From Chloroflexota bacterium (GTDB taxonomy: Bacteria > Chloroflexota > Limnocylindria > Limnocylindrales > CSP1-4), in NCBI GenBank assembly GCA_021786915.1, contig JAJYMP010000295.1:1-6927 (forward strand): DNA of 6,927 bases, written 5' to 3'. Numbering within the stretch: the stretch's first letter is position 1; each line of letters begins with the position of its first letter. Below the pieces are notes generated by a model. It was not told where the DNA came from and did no database searches. It saw only the letters and a program-made list of their open reading frames with translations. The translations under genes and the position numbers were made by a program. Positions 1 through 6,645 of this stretch are shown piece by piece.

Positions 1-1140
1 GATCGCGTGGAACACGACGTCCGGGTTCCGCTGCTCCTCGTTCTCCGCCAGCGCGTCGAGGACGGGCGACAGGGGCGGCACGTACCAGACCATCGGCAGC
101 GTCCGGAACTCGGGATGGAGCGGCAGCGCCAGCCCGAAGCGGACCGCGAGGGTGTAGATCGGCGAGCGTTGGGCCGCAGCGATCCAGTCCTCGGGGATGC
201 CGCTCCGCCGCGCCTCGGCCAGGACGGCGGTGTCGTGCGGGTCAAGGAACACGTCGAGCTGCGCCTCGCGCAGCTGTGCGGGATCGCGGACGGAGGCGGC
301 GGCCTCGACCCGGTCGGCGTCGTAGAGGACGAGCCCGAGGTAGCGGAGCCGTCCGACGCACGTCTCCGAGCAGATCGTCGGCTGGCCGATCTCGATGCGG
401 GGGTAGCAGAAGGTGCACTTCTCGGCCTTGCCGCTCTTGTGGTTGAAGTAGACCTTCTTGTAAGGGCAGCCGCTGACGCAGAACCGCCAGCCCCGGCACG
501 CGTCCTGGTCGACCAGGACGATCCCGTCCTCCTCGCGCTTGTACATCGCCCCCGAGGGACAGGAGGCGACGCAGGACGGGTTGAGGCAGTGCTCGCAGAT
601 CCGGGGCAGGTAGAACATGAAGGCCTGCTCGTACTCGAACCGCACCTTCTCCTCGATCCCTCGCAGGTTGGGATCTCCGGGCGCTGTCTGCGGCGCCCCC
701 GCCAGGTCGTCCTCCCAGTTCGAGCCCCACTGCAGCGCGATGGGCTTGCCGGTCAGGCGCGACTGGGCGCGCGCGACCGGGCCGTGCTCGGAGACCGGTG
801 CCGTGAAGAGCCGCTCGTAGTCGTAGGTCCAGGGCTCCCCGTAGTCATCGATCGAGGGCAGATCCGGGTTGGCAAAGATCGTCAGGAGCTTGCGGATCGC
901 ACCGCCACCCTTGAGGCGAAGCTTGCCGCGCCGATCGAGTTCCCAACCGCCCTTCCAGTGCTCCTGGTCCTCGTAACCCTTCGGGTAGCCCAGGCCGGGC
1001 TTCGTCTCCACGTTGTTGAACCAGACGTAGTCCGTGCCCGGCCGGTTGGTCCAGACCTGCTTGCAGGTGACGCTGCAGGTGTGGCAGCCGATGCACTTGT
1101 CGAGGTTCATGACCATCCCGACGTGGGCCATCACACGCAT
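1..1140 (-). CDS. narH: Respiratory nitrate reductase beta subunit (NarH), 3' end cut off by the window
   Basis: NarH is the iron-sulfur electron-transfer subunit of the cytoplasm-facing nitrate reductase. It passes electrons from the cytochrome b subunit NarI to NarG. The 380 codons present start MRVMAHVGMVMNLDKC. All four cysteine groups are visible: C16, C19, C22, C26; then C182, C185, C190, C194; then C215, C221, C225 with Trp218 in place of a fourth cysteine; then C242, C245, C257, C261. The CRGWRFC arrangement is the NarH hallmark that makes one cluster [3Fe-4S]. Conserved blocks such as CSETCVGRLRYLG, QLDVFLDPHD and LPMVWYVPPLSP follow. The start is supported by GGAGGT nine bases upstream and by a one-base overlap with the narG stop (TGATG), implying coupled translation. 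Family members run to roughly 480-550 residues, so about 100-170 residues lie off the left edge, probably followed by narJ and narI. Confidence 0.97.
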   Translation of the reverse strand, partial: MRVMAHVGMVMNLDKCIGCHTCSVTCKQVWTNRPGTDYVWFNNVETKPGLGYPKGYEDQEHWKGGWELDRRGKLRLKGGGAIRKLLTIFANPDLPSIDDYGEPWTYDYERLFTAPVSEHGPVARAQSRLTGKPIALQWGSNWEDDLAGAPQTAPGDPNLRGIEEKVRFEYEQAFMFYLPRICEHCLNPSCVASCPSGAMYKREEDGIVLVDQDACRGWRFCVSGCPYKKVYFNHKSGKAEKCTFCYPRIEIGQPTICSETCVGRLRYLGLVLYDADRVEAAASVRDPAQLREAQLDVFLDPHDTAVLAEARRSGIPEDWIAAAQRSPIYTLAVRFGLALPLHPEFRTLPMVWYVPPLSPVLDALAENEEQRNPDVVFHAI

Positions 1141-4100
1141 CAGAAGCGCACCTCCGCGCTGCGCTTGCGGATGACCGTCGTCTCGTCCCGCTGGGAGCCG
1201 CACGGGCCGTAGTAGTTGAATCCCCAGGAGAGCTGCGCGTACCCGCCGACCATGTGGCTCGGCTTCATCACCAGGCGGGTGAGGCTGTTGTCCGTGCCGC
1301 CGCGCCTTCCCGTCACCTCGCTGATCGGGGACTGCAGGTGGCGGTCCTTGGCGTGGTACATGAGGCACGTCCCGGACGGGATCCGGTGGCTCACCACCGC
1401 CCGGCAGGAGACGGCCCCGTTGCGGTTGTACGCCTCGATCCAGTCGTTGTCGGCGACACCGATCCGGGTCGCGTCCTGGTCGTTCATCCAGATGACCGCG
1501 CCGCCCCGGAAGAGGGTCAGCATGTGGAGGTTGTCCTGGTACTCGGAGTGGATCGACATCTTCGAGTGCGGGGTCAGGTAGCGGACGGTCAGTTCCAGGC
1601 CATCGGCGGCACCCATCCCGTCTGAGCCGAAGTGGCGCGGGAGGTCGAGCGGTGGCCGGAAGGCCGGCAGACCGTCGCCGAGCTCGAGGAGCCAGGCGTG
1701 GTCGAGGTAGAAGTGCTGCCGCCCGGAGAGGGTGTGCCAGGGGATGCCCCGCTCGACGTTCTGGGTGAACGGGGCATAGCGCCGGTCCTCGGCCTCGATG
1801 CCCGACCACTCGGCTGAGGTGATGACGGTGGACGGTCCGCGCTGCGTGTCGGCGAAGGTCACCCGATCGCCCGCCCGACTCGCAGCCAGGTCGGCGAGCG
1901 GCACGCCGGTCCGCCGCTCGAGCGAGCGGAAGCTCTCCACGGCGTTGCGGCCGTTGGTCGTGCCCGACAGCGCCAGGATCGCTTCGCAGACACCCTCGGC
2001 CTGCTCCAGGGATGGCCGCCCGTCCGCGACGCCACCCCGGACGATCCCGTTGTGCGCCGCGAGGTAAGCCACGTCGTCGGTGGGCGTCCAGGAGATCCCC
2101 TTGACGGTGATCCCCTGCTGCTCCACCAGCGGACCCAGGGCCGTGAGCTTCTCGGCCACCGCCCCGTAGTCGCGCTCGACGACGACGAGCTTCGGCATCG
2201 TCTGGCCGGGGATCGGCTCGCACTCGCCGCGCCCCCAGTCACGCGCAATTCCCGAGGGCTGGGCGAGCTCGTCGGGGCTGTCGTGCAGCAGCGGCACGGC
2301 GAGCAGATCGCGCCGGACACCGAGGTGCGTCCGGGCCAGCGCCGAGAAGCGCGCGGCGACCGCCTTCCAGGCATCCCAGTCGGTCCGCGCCTCCCAGGGC
2401 GGCGCGATGGCGGGGTTGAAGGAGTTGACGAAGGGATGCAGGTCGGTGGTCGAGAGGTCGTGCTTCTCGTACCAGGTCGCCGCCGGCAGGACGATGTCCG
2501 AGAAGAGGCAGGTGCCCGTCATCCGGAAGTCGATCGTCGTCAGCAGATCGAGCTTGCCGCGGGGCGCCTCGTCGCGCCACACGACCTCGGCTGGGCGCAG
2601 GTCCGGCGGCGACTCCTGCGCCCGGACGGCCTCCAGGGGCGAGCCGAGGAGGTGGCGCAGGAAGTACTCGTGGCCCTTCCCGGACGACGTGAACAGGTTC
2701 GCACGCCAGACGGTCAGGACGCGCGGGAAGTTCTCTGGGGCATCCGGGTCCGCGGCCGCGAAGTTGAGCCGACCCGCCTTCAGCTCGTCGAGGACGTGCT
2801 CGGCCGGGTCGCGACCCTCGAGGTCTGCCTCCCCCACGAGAGCGAGCGGGTTCCGGTCGAAGGTGGGATTCGAGGGCAGCCAGCCCATCCGGGCGGCCTG
2901 CAGGTTGCAGTCGACGAACTGGCGACCCTCGAAGAGGCCCTGGCCGAGCGGCGAGGCGAGCTCGCCGGCATCGAACCCCTCGTACCGCCACTGGTCGCTG
3001 GCGAGGTACCAGTACGGCGTCCCCGCCTGGTGGCGCGTGGGGCGCACCCAGTCGGTGGCGAACGCCAGCGTCGACCAGCCGCCGAGTGGCCGAACCTTCT
3101 CCTGCCCCACGTAGTGCGCCCAGCCGCCGCCGTTGACGCCCTCGCAGCCGCACAGCGCGATCAGCGAGAGGAACGCGCGATAGATCTGGTCGGAGTGGTA
3201 CCAGTGGTTGGTGCCCGCCCCCATGGCGATCATCGAGCGGCCCTTGGTCAGCTCGGCATTGCGGGCGAACTCGCGGCCGATCCGGGCAGCCGCCTCTGCG
3301 GGGACCGAGGTGATGGGCTCCTGCCAGGCCGGCGTGCAGGGCTGCGTGGCATCGTCGTACCCCGTCGGCCAGTCGCCCGGGAGCCCCGCGCGGGCCACGC
3401 CGTACTGCGCCAGCAGCAGGTCGAAGACGGTCGTCACCAGGTGGTCCCCGACGCGGACGGCGGGCACCCCCCGGCGCATCGTCGAGCCGCCCTCGGTCGG
3501 ACCCTCGTCGAAGCGGGGCAGGTCGACCGCCACCGGTTCGGCGTCGGGCCGGCCGAGCAGCGTCAACACCGGCCGGATGGTGCCCAGGTCCAGGTTCCAG
3601 CGGCCCTCACCCTCCTCGCCGTGCCGGAAGCCGATCGAGCCATTGGGCACCGCTGGCGCGCCCATGGCCTCGTCGAGCACGACGGTCTTCCACTCGGCGT
3701 GCTCGCTCGATGCGGCGGGGTCGGCGGGCAGGTCGGCCGCGTGGAGGAAGCGATCCCCGGTGTAGACGCCGGGGGCGCGCTCCCGGAGCGTCACGAGGAA
3801 GGGCAGGTCCGTGAAGCGCCGCGCGTAGTCCTCGAAGTAGGGCACCTGGCGCTCGACGTAGTACTCGCGCAGGATGACGTGGCCCATGGCCATGGCCAGC
3901 GCCCCGTCGGTCCCCGGCTGTGCCGCGAGCCAGTCGTCCGCGAACTTCGTGTGGTCGGAGTAGTCGGGCGAGACAACGACCACCTTCTGACCCCGGTAAC
4001 GAGCCTCGACCATGAAGTGCGCGTCCGGGGTCCGGGTGATCGGGATGTTGGTGCCCCAGATGATCAGGTAGGCGGCGTTCCACCAGTCAGCTGACTCGGG

Positions 4101-4826
4101 GACGTCGGTCTGGTCGCCGAAGACCTGCGGCGAGGCAGGGGGCAGGTCCGCGTACCAGTCGTAGAACGACAGGATCACCCCGCCGATCAGGGAGAGGAAG
4201 CGGGTGCCGCCGGCGTACGAGACCATCGACATGGCCGGGATCGGGGTGAAGCCCACCACCCGATCGGGGCCGTACCGCTTGATCGTGTAGACGTGGGCGG
4301 CAGCGATCATCTCGACCGCTTCCTCCCAGCTCGCCCGCACGAAGCCGCCCCGGCCGCGCTCTGCCTTGTAGCAACGGCCCGCCTCGGGATCCTCGACGAT
4401 CGAACCCCAAGCTTCCACGGGATCACCGAGCCGGGCCAACGCCGCCTGCCAGAGCTCCTGCAGCGAGCCGCGGATGTACGGGTACTTCACCCGCAGCGGC
4501 GAGTAGGTGTACCAGGAGAACGAGGCGCCACGGGGGCAGCCGCGCGGCTCGTACTCGGGCATGTCCGGCCCGACAGACGGGTAGTCGACGGCCTGGCTCT
4601 CCCAGGTGATGTAGCCATCCTTGACGTACACCATCCATGAGCACGAGCCGGTGCAGTTGACCCCATGCGTCGAACGAACGGCCTTGTCGTGCTGCCAGCG
4701 GTCGCGGTAGAAGGACTCCCACTCGCGACGGCCAGTGGTGAGCATTGTCCAGCCATCCGACGCGGGCTCGCCGCGCTTGAAGTACCGATGGACGCCACGC
4801 AAGGCGCGCTCCACGGCATCGTCCAC
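1140..4826 (-). CDS. narG: Respiratory nitrate reductase alpha subunit (NarG), molybdenum catalytic subunit
   Basis: NarG reduces nitrate to nitrite at a molybdenum bis-MGD centre on the cytoplasmic side of the membrane, in complex with NarH and NarI. Numbering from the GTG at 4826 (1228 residues), the FS0 cluster ligands are His54, Cys58 and Cys62 (HGVNCTGSCSW) and Cys97 (EPRGCPRGAS), with the same spacing as E. coli NarG. Asp227 in DWYADLPPASPQ is the expected molybdenum ligand. Later family blocks include TPDAHFMVEARY, GRSMIAMGAGTNHWYHSD (about residue 530), SSGKGHEYFLRHLLG (about 710) and the C-terminal cofactor-binding domain from LTVRYLTPHSK (about 1075). No Tat signal is seen, so this is not the exported NarG type. 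The frame is open upstream to a GTG at 4982, but that would overlap the cupin gene by 61 bases and its extra residues look unlike NarG. GTG 4826 sits just ahead of the conserved HRYFKRGEPASDG region. Its ribosome site (GGGGCGG, nine bases away) is weak, so the GTGs at 4919 and 4814 and a TTG at 4802 remain possible. No frameshift or internal stop is seen. Confidence 0.96.
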   Translation of the reverse strand: MDDAVERALRGVHRYFKRGEPASDGWTMLTTGRREWESFYRDRWQHDKAVRSTHGVNCTGSCSWMVYVKDGYITWESQAVDYPSVGPDMPEYEPRGCPRGASFSWYTYSPLRVKYPYIRGSLQELWQAALARLGDPVEAWGSIVEDPEAGRCYKAERGRGGFVRASWEEAVEMIAAAHVYTIKRYGPDRVVGFTPIPAMSMVSYAGGTRFLSLIGGVILSFYDWYADLPPASPQVFGDQTDVPESADWWNAAYLIIWGTNIPITRTPDAHFMVEARYRGQKVVVVSPDYSDHTKFADDWLAAQPGTDGALAMAMGHVILREYYVERQVPYFEDYARRFTDLPFLVTLRERAPGVYTGDRFLHAADLPADPAASSEHAEWKTVVLDEAMGAPAVPNGSIGFRHGEEGEGRWNLDLGTIRPVLTLLGRPDAEPVAVDLPRFDEGPTEGGSTMRRGVPAVRVGDHLVTTVFDLLLAQYGVARAGLPGDWPTGYDDATQPCTPAWQEPITSVPAEAAARIGREFARNAELTKGRSMIAMGAGTNHWYHSDQIYRAFLSLIALCGCEGVNGGGWAHYVGQEKVRPLGGWSTLAFATDWVRPTRHQAGTPYWYLASDQWRYEGFDAGELASPLGQGLFEGRQFVDCNLQAARMGWLPSNPTFDRNPLALVGEADLEGRDPAEHVLDELKAGRLNFAAADPDAPENFPRVLTVWRANLFTSSGKGHEYFLRHLLGSPLEAVRAQESPPDLRPAEVVWRDEAPRGKLDLLTTIDFRMTGTCLFSDIVLPAATWYEKHDLSTTDLHPFVNSFNPAIAPPWEARTDWDAWKAVAARFSALARTHLGVRRDLLAVPLLHDSPDELAQPSGIARDWGRGECEPIPGQTMPKLVVVERDYGAVAEKLTALGPLVEQQGITVKGISWTPTDDVAYLAAHNGIVRGGVADGRPSLEQAEGVCEAILALSGTTNGRNAVESFRSLERRTGVPLADLAASRAGDRVTFADTQRGPSTVITSAEWSGIEAEDRRYAPFTQNVERGIPWHTLSGRQHFYLDHAWLLELGDGLPAFRPPLDLPRHFGSDGMGAADGLELTVRYLTPHSKMSIHSEYQDNLHMLTLFRGGAVIWMNDQDATRIGVADNDWIEAYNRNGAVSCRAVVSHRIPSGTCLMYHAKDRHLQSPISEVTGRRGGTDNSLTRLVMKPSHMVGGYAQLSWGFNYYGPCGSQRDETTVIRKRSAEVRF
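1150..1155 (-). promoter_or_regulatory. Shine-Dalgarno sequence for narH
   Basis: The minus strand reads GGAGGT here, nine bases before the ATG at 1140, inside the last codons of narG. It fixes the narH start at the ATG that overlaps the narG stop codon, rather than at the later in-frame ATGs (residues 4, 9 and 11). Confidence 0.7.
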
Positions 4827-4921
4827 GCCTGCAGTCCGCCCCGAGCCTCCACGCAGGGGGCCGTCCTGGCGGTCTGCCGGGCCGGGACCCGCATGCCGTA
4901 GCGGGGAGCGATCCCCCACGA

Positions 4922-5329
4922 TCAGCCCGGCCAGCTGAAATGGAGGAGGATGGCGCTGTCCTCGGCCGCAAGCGCGCGCCACGGGTGGCCCGCGGCGAGG
5001 GCGGCCATCTGCCCTGTGCCGACTTCGGTGCTCTCGTCGCCCACGTGCAGCGAAACCCGGCCCTGCCGAACCTGCACGCTCACGTGGCCCCGCGGGTCGT
5101 CCTCGTCAAAACGGGCTCCGGTCCTGAGGACGACGAGAACAATGCGGAACGCATCCGTCTTCACCAGCGTCTTTGCGTTTCGGTCGTGCTGCTGGAACTG
5201 ACGCTCGCGACGAAGTCCCGCGATCTCCTCGGCGAAGTCGAAGCAGAGCAGGGGTGCTGAGAGGACGTGCGTCTCGCGCACTCCGTGTGCCCCGACCCGC
5301 GAACGGTGCTCGACCGCGCGTCGTTCCAT
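4922..5329 (-). CDS. Small cupin-fold protein, first gene of the nar operon
   Basis: This 135-residue soluble protein has no signal peptide or membrane segment. An N-terminal stretch (about 23-65, with FDFAEEIAGLRRE and RNAKTLVKTDAFRIVL) leads into a single cupin-type beta-barrel (about 66-133). The glycine-anchored first motif is GHVSVQVRQGRVSLHVG (81-97) and the second is AAGHPWRALAAEDSAILL (112-129). Aligned by eye to the usual HxH...E and later His pattern, the four metal-ligand places fall on Arg80, His82, Gln86 and Trp117. Only one is a standard ligand, so metal binding and enzyme activity are doubtful. The start is well supported: AAGGAG lies four bases before the ATG. It is on the same strand as narG, 95 bases from the chosen narG start, so co-transcription is likely. 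A sensing, regulatory or accessory role for nitrate respiration is inferred from position only. The fold call rests on pattern and is fairly secure; the function is unknown. Confidence 0.85.
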   Translation of the reverse strand: MERRAVEHRSRVGAHGVRETHVLSAPLLCFDFAEEIAGLRRERQFQQHDRNAKTLVKTDAFRIVLVVLRTGARFDEDDPRGHVSVQVRQGRVSLHVGDESTEVGTGQMAALAAGHPWRALAAEDSAILLHFSWPG

Positions 5330-5333
5330 GGCG

Positions 5334-5339
5334 CTCCTT
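5334..5339 (-). promoter_or_regulatory. Shine-Dalgarno sequence for the cupin gene
   Basis: AAGGAG on the minus strand, four bases before the ATG at 5329. It is one of the strongest ribosome sites in the window and fixes the start of the first gene of the operon. Confidence 0.7.
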
Positions 5340-5349
5340 CACCTGCGCG

Positions 5350-5381
5350 GGCTGGATGGCTCGACCACGGCCCATCCAGCC
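5350..5381. repeat. Perfect 10-bp inverted repeat upstream of the cupin-nar operon
   Basis: GGCTGGATGG (5350-5359) is exactly mirrored by CCATCCAGCC (5372-5381), with a 12-base spacer. It lies 21-52 bases upstream of the cupin start codon, just beyond its ribosome site. As DNA it could be an operator for a dimeric regulator (arm centres about 22 bp apart). As RNA it could be a hairpin in the leader, since the only promoter candidate seen lies further upstream. It does not match FNR, CRP or NarL consensus sites. Confidence 0.6.
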
Positions 5382-5401
5382 GTCGACGCGCCTTCGCGCG
5401 C

Positions 5402-5431
5402 ACGCTAGGAGCCTCCGAGTCACGCCGTCAG
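5402..5431 (-). promoter_or_regulatory. Candidate promoter for the cupin-narGH operon
   Basis: On the minus strand CTGACG (5431-5426) and TAGCGT (5407-5402) are separated by 18 bases. They resemble the TTGAC -35 and TANNNT -10 of housekeeping promoters in high-GC bacteria. Transcription would start near 5395, giving a leader of about 65 bases that includes the inverted repeat at 5350-5381. The match is by eye and such boxes arise often by chance. Confidence 0.3.
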
Positions 5432-5604
5432 TCGCCCAGCAGACCGACAGCTCGTGCCGGCGGTGCATCGCGTGACGCCGAGAGGGACGGGCGGCCGTCG
5501 GGCCGAGTGACATGCCCCCACTGCCAATCTCGCAGATCCCCTGCAGGGTCCTCCGCCCACGGGCGCGCCCCACAGGTTGACGGCCCGGAGGCCCCGCCGA
5601 TCCT

Positions 5605-5629
5605 CCGGCGCCCCGGCGCGGGGCGCCGG
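5605..5629. repeat. Very GC-rich perfect stem-loop ahead of the plus-strand membrane gene
   Basis: CCGGCGCCCC (5605-5614) pairs perfectly with GGGGCGCCGG (5620-5629) around a five-base loop, giving a 10-bp all-GC stem. It ends 37 bases before the ATG at 5667. A TTGACG at 5577-5582 could be a -35 box, but the matching -10 (GATCCT, 5599-5604) is poor. If that promoter is real, the stem would sit at the very 5' end of the transcript. There is no T-run after it on either strand, and no gene ends here, so a terminator role is unlikely. Confidence 0.55.
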
Positions 5630-5653
5630 GCCCGCAGCCGAGAGCACGTCGGC

Positions 5654-5660
5654 GGGAGGA
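5654..5660 (+). promoter_or_regulatory. Shine-Dalgarno sequence for the 148-residue membrane protein
   Basis: GGGAGGA lies six bases before the ATG at 5667. It picks this start over an in-frame TTG at 5577, which would add 30 low-complexity residues across the GC-rich stem-loop. Confidence 0.75.
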
Positions 5661-5666
5661 ACGCAG

Positions 5667-6113
5667 ATGCCCGACATCAAGCTCGCCCGGGCGATCGCTC
5701 TGGCGACGAGGGCCGACCCGGTGGAAATCGGGGGACCGGGCACCCTCCGGCTGGCCGCCGCACTCGAGCAGGTTCCCGAGCGTCTCATCGAACGCCTGAC
5801 GGCCGAGGAGCTCGCCAACGTCAAGGTCGCCATCGCGCTCCTTGTATGGGCCGCGGTCAGCGGCGTGCGGCTGGGGCGGGCGCCGCGGCAGGCATGGTGG
5901 CTGGCCGTCGCCGGCAGCGGCGGCTGGTTCGCCGCCGTGCTGCTGCTCGACGTGCTCTTGCTCATGCAGGGCCTGCTCGGCCTGGCCTGGTCGGGCACCT
6001 TGCCCCTGATGGTCCACGCGATGCTGACCGCTATCGGTATGCTGCTGGTGGTCATTGCGTTGGCCGCGGGTCTGCCCGCCCGGCCGGCGGAGGAAGACGG
6101 GGTGGGCGAGTAG
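5667..6113 (+). CDS. Hypothetical membrane protein, about three transmembrane segments
   Basis: This is a 148-residue protein I do not recognise. The N-terminal part (1-50) is amphipathic and charged, with IERLTAEELANVK near its end and no signal peptide. Hydrophobic segments follow at about 52-67 (VAIALLVWAAVSGV), 77-107 (tryptophan-rich, WWLAVAGSGGWFAAVLLLDV onward) and 112-136 (LPLMVHAMLTAIGMLLVVIA). The short acidic tail ends EEDGVGE. Arg68, Arg71 and Arg74 between the first two segments suggest that loop is cytoplasmic. The gene has a strong ribosome site, mostly G or C in third positions, and no competing sensible frame, which supports its reality. It is transcribed away from the nar operon. 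Whether it serves nitrate respiration is unknown; its position alone is weak evidence. Confidence 0.8.
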   Translation: MPDIKLARAIALATRADPVEIGGPGTLRLAAALEQVPERLIERLTAEELANVKVAIALLVWAAVSGVRLGRAPRQAWWLAVAGSGGWFAAVLLLDVLLLMQGLLGLAWSGTLPLMVHAMLTAIGMLLVVIALAAGLPARPAEEDGVGE

Positions 6114-6425
6114 CGGCCTGCCACTGGCGCGAGACTCGCCGAAAGCAGGTCCTTCGCGAACGTGGCCGAACACTGCATCCGGGGGGCTCGACACGAGACG
6201 CCGCCGTCGCCGGTTGGGGGCCTGTTCGGCCACAAGTCTCTCGGGGGAAGCAGGCCAGGCGAGACTGCCCAGCACGGCCGTGTGTCGACCGACCACGTGC
6301 GGCTCGTGAGCGTTCAAGGCCCCACAGGCCGTCGCGCTCCCCGGTTCCGAGCCAGGCGGGCCCTAGTCGATTTCGCGGCCCATTGTTATCCGCCTCGGCC
6401 GCCTGCACCCGACGTCACTCGTGGC
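6114..6425. other. Convergent intergenic region
   Basis: The gap is 312 bases between the ends of two convergent genes, with no credible gene of its own. It contains the 11-bp inverted repeat listed separately, an odd-centred palindrome GCGAGACTCGC (near 6128-6140), a second GCGAGACT (near 6259-6266) facing an AGTCTC (6235-6240), and the palindrome CACGGCCGTG (6273-6282). No T-tracted terminator is seen. Confidence 0.55.
6162..6233. repeat. Perfect 11-bp inverted repeat with 50-base spacer
   Basis: GTGGCCGAACA (6162-6172) is mirrored exactly by TGTTCGGCCAC (6223-6233). It begins 49 bases after the stop of the plus-strand membrane gene. The spacer is too long for a standard terminator. It could be a long-loop RNA structure or the ends of a very small relic element, but no target-site duplication is visible in the flanks. 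Confidence 0.5.
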
Positions 6426-6608
6426 TCAGGAGTTGTCCGTGCGATCCCTGCGCTTACGTGCTCGGTGCTCCACGTAGAGCACGAGGAGGAGGCCGAATAG
6501 CGCTCCTACCAGGGTGGCTAACACACCGTACCGGGTCCACACGATGACCAGACCGTAGATCGCAGCTGGGAGTGCCGCCCAGTGGATTCCGATCCGTGAT
6601 TTCTTCAT
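6426..6608 (-). CDS. Small two-helix membrane protein, hypothetical
   Basis: This is a 60-residue protein, MKKSRIGIHWAAL onward. It has two hydrophobic segments at about 10-24 (WAALPAAIYGLVIVW) and 28-46 (GVLATLVGALFGLLLVLYV), separated by a tight TRY turn. The N-terminus (K2, K3, R5) and the tail (HRARKRRDR, 48-56) are basic, so both ends should be cytoplasmic. I do not recognise a family. A GTG at 6617 could add three residues (VHQ); neither start has a clear ribosome site, and ATG is preferred by default. Third positions are less GC-rich than in narG, and local GC is about 62%. The clean helical hairpin with a positive tail is the main evidence that it is real. The stop is at 6428-6426. 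Confidence 0.55.
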   Translation of the reverse strand: MKKSRIGIHWAALPAAIYGLVIVWTRYGVLATLVGALFGLLLVLYVEHRARKRRDRTDNS

Positions 6609-6618
6609 CTGGTGCACC

Positions 6619-6645
6619 GCTACGGACAGCCGAACACACCGTAGC
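6619..6645. repeat. Stem-loop in the leader of the small membrane protein gene
   Basis: GCTACGG (6619-6625) pairs perfectly with CCGTAGC (6639-6645) across 13 bases. In the minus-strand transcript it ends ten bases before the ATG at 6608 and is followed by the palindrome GGTGCACC (6611-6618). It therefore sits where the ribosome would bind. Confidence 0.45.

Larger units (their letters stand above)
5330..5666. other. Divergent intergenic region between the nar operon and a plus-strand membrane gene
   Basis: The gap is 337 bases with no credible gene. Besides the inverted repeat, promoter candidate and stem-loop listed separately, it holds a 10-bp palindrome CCCTGCAGGG (5539-5548) and two near-copies of CCGAGTSAC (5415-5423 and 5503-5511, S being C or G). 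Frames that run through it are Ser/Arg/Pro-rich shadows. It presumably carries promoters for both directions. Confidence 0.6.

Noticed and set aside
7..1212. A 401-codon open frame on the plus strand, antisense to narH
   Set aside because: The opposite strand encodes an unmistakable NarH with all cluster cysteines. The plus-strand frame is a GC-driven shadow.
2052..4094. A 680-codon open frame on the plus strand, antisense to narG
   Set aside because: It mirrors a well-conserved narG. Its composition (rich in Arg, Gly, Val, Pro, Gln) is typical of the complementary frame of a high-GC gene, and no domain is recognisable.
4827..4982. Tat signal peptide on an extended NarG N-terminus
   Set aside because: The extended sequence has no twin-arginine motif followed by a hydrophobic segment. 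It is the cupin coding sequence and the intergenic gap read in another frame.
5539..5548. Palindrome CCCTGCAGGG
   Set aside because: A single 10-bp palindrome in GC-rich DNA is expected by chance, and no gene start or repeat is tied to it.
5330..5666. FNR/CRP-type or NarL-type sites in the divergent gap
   Set aside because: No TTGAT-N4-ATCAA, TGTGA-N6-TCACA or paired NarL heptamer was found by eye. The dyads that are present do not fit these patterns.
5420..6235. A 271-codon minus-strand frame opposite the 148-residue membrane protein
   Set aside because: It is Ser/Ala/Arg-rich with no motif. The plus-strand frame has a strong ribosome site and coherent membrane segments.
5106..6317. A 403-codon minus-strand frame across the cupin gene, the divergent gap and the plus-strand membrane gene
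   Set aside because: It overlaps two better-supported genes in other frames, has low-complexity Arg/Gly/Pro/His-rich sequence, and has no recognisable domain.
5267..6547. A 426-codon plus-strand frame
   Set aside because: It spans the divergent gap, the membrane gene and the convergent gap in a different frame, is very Arg/Gly/Pro-rich, and has no domain.
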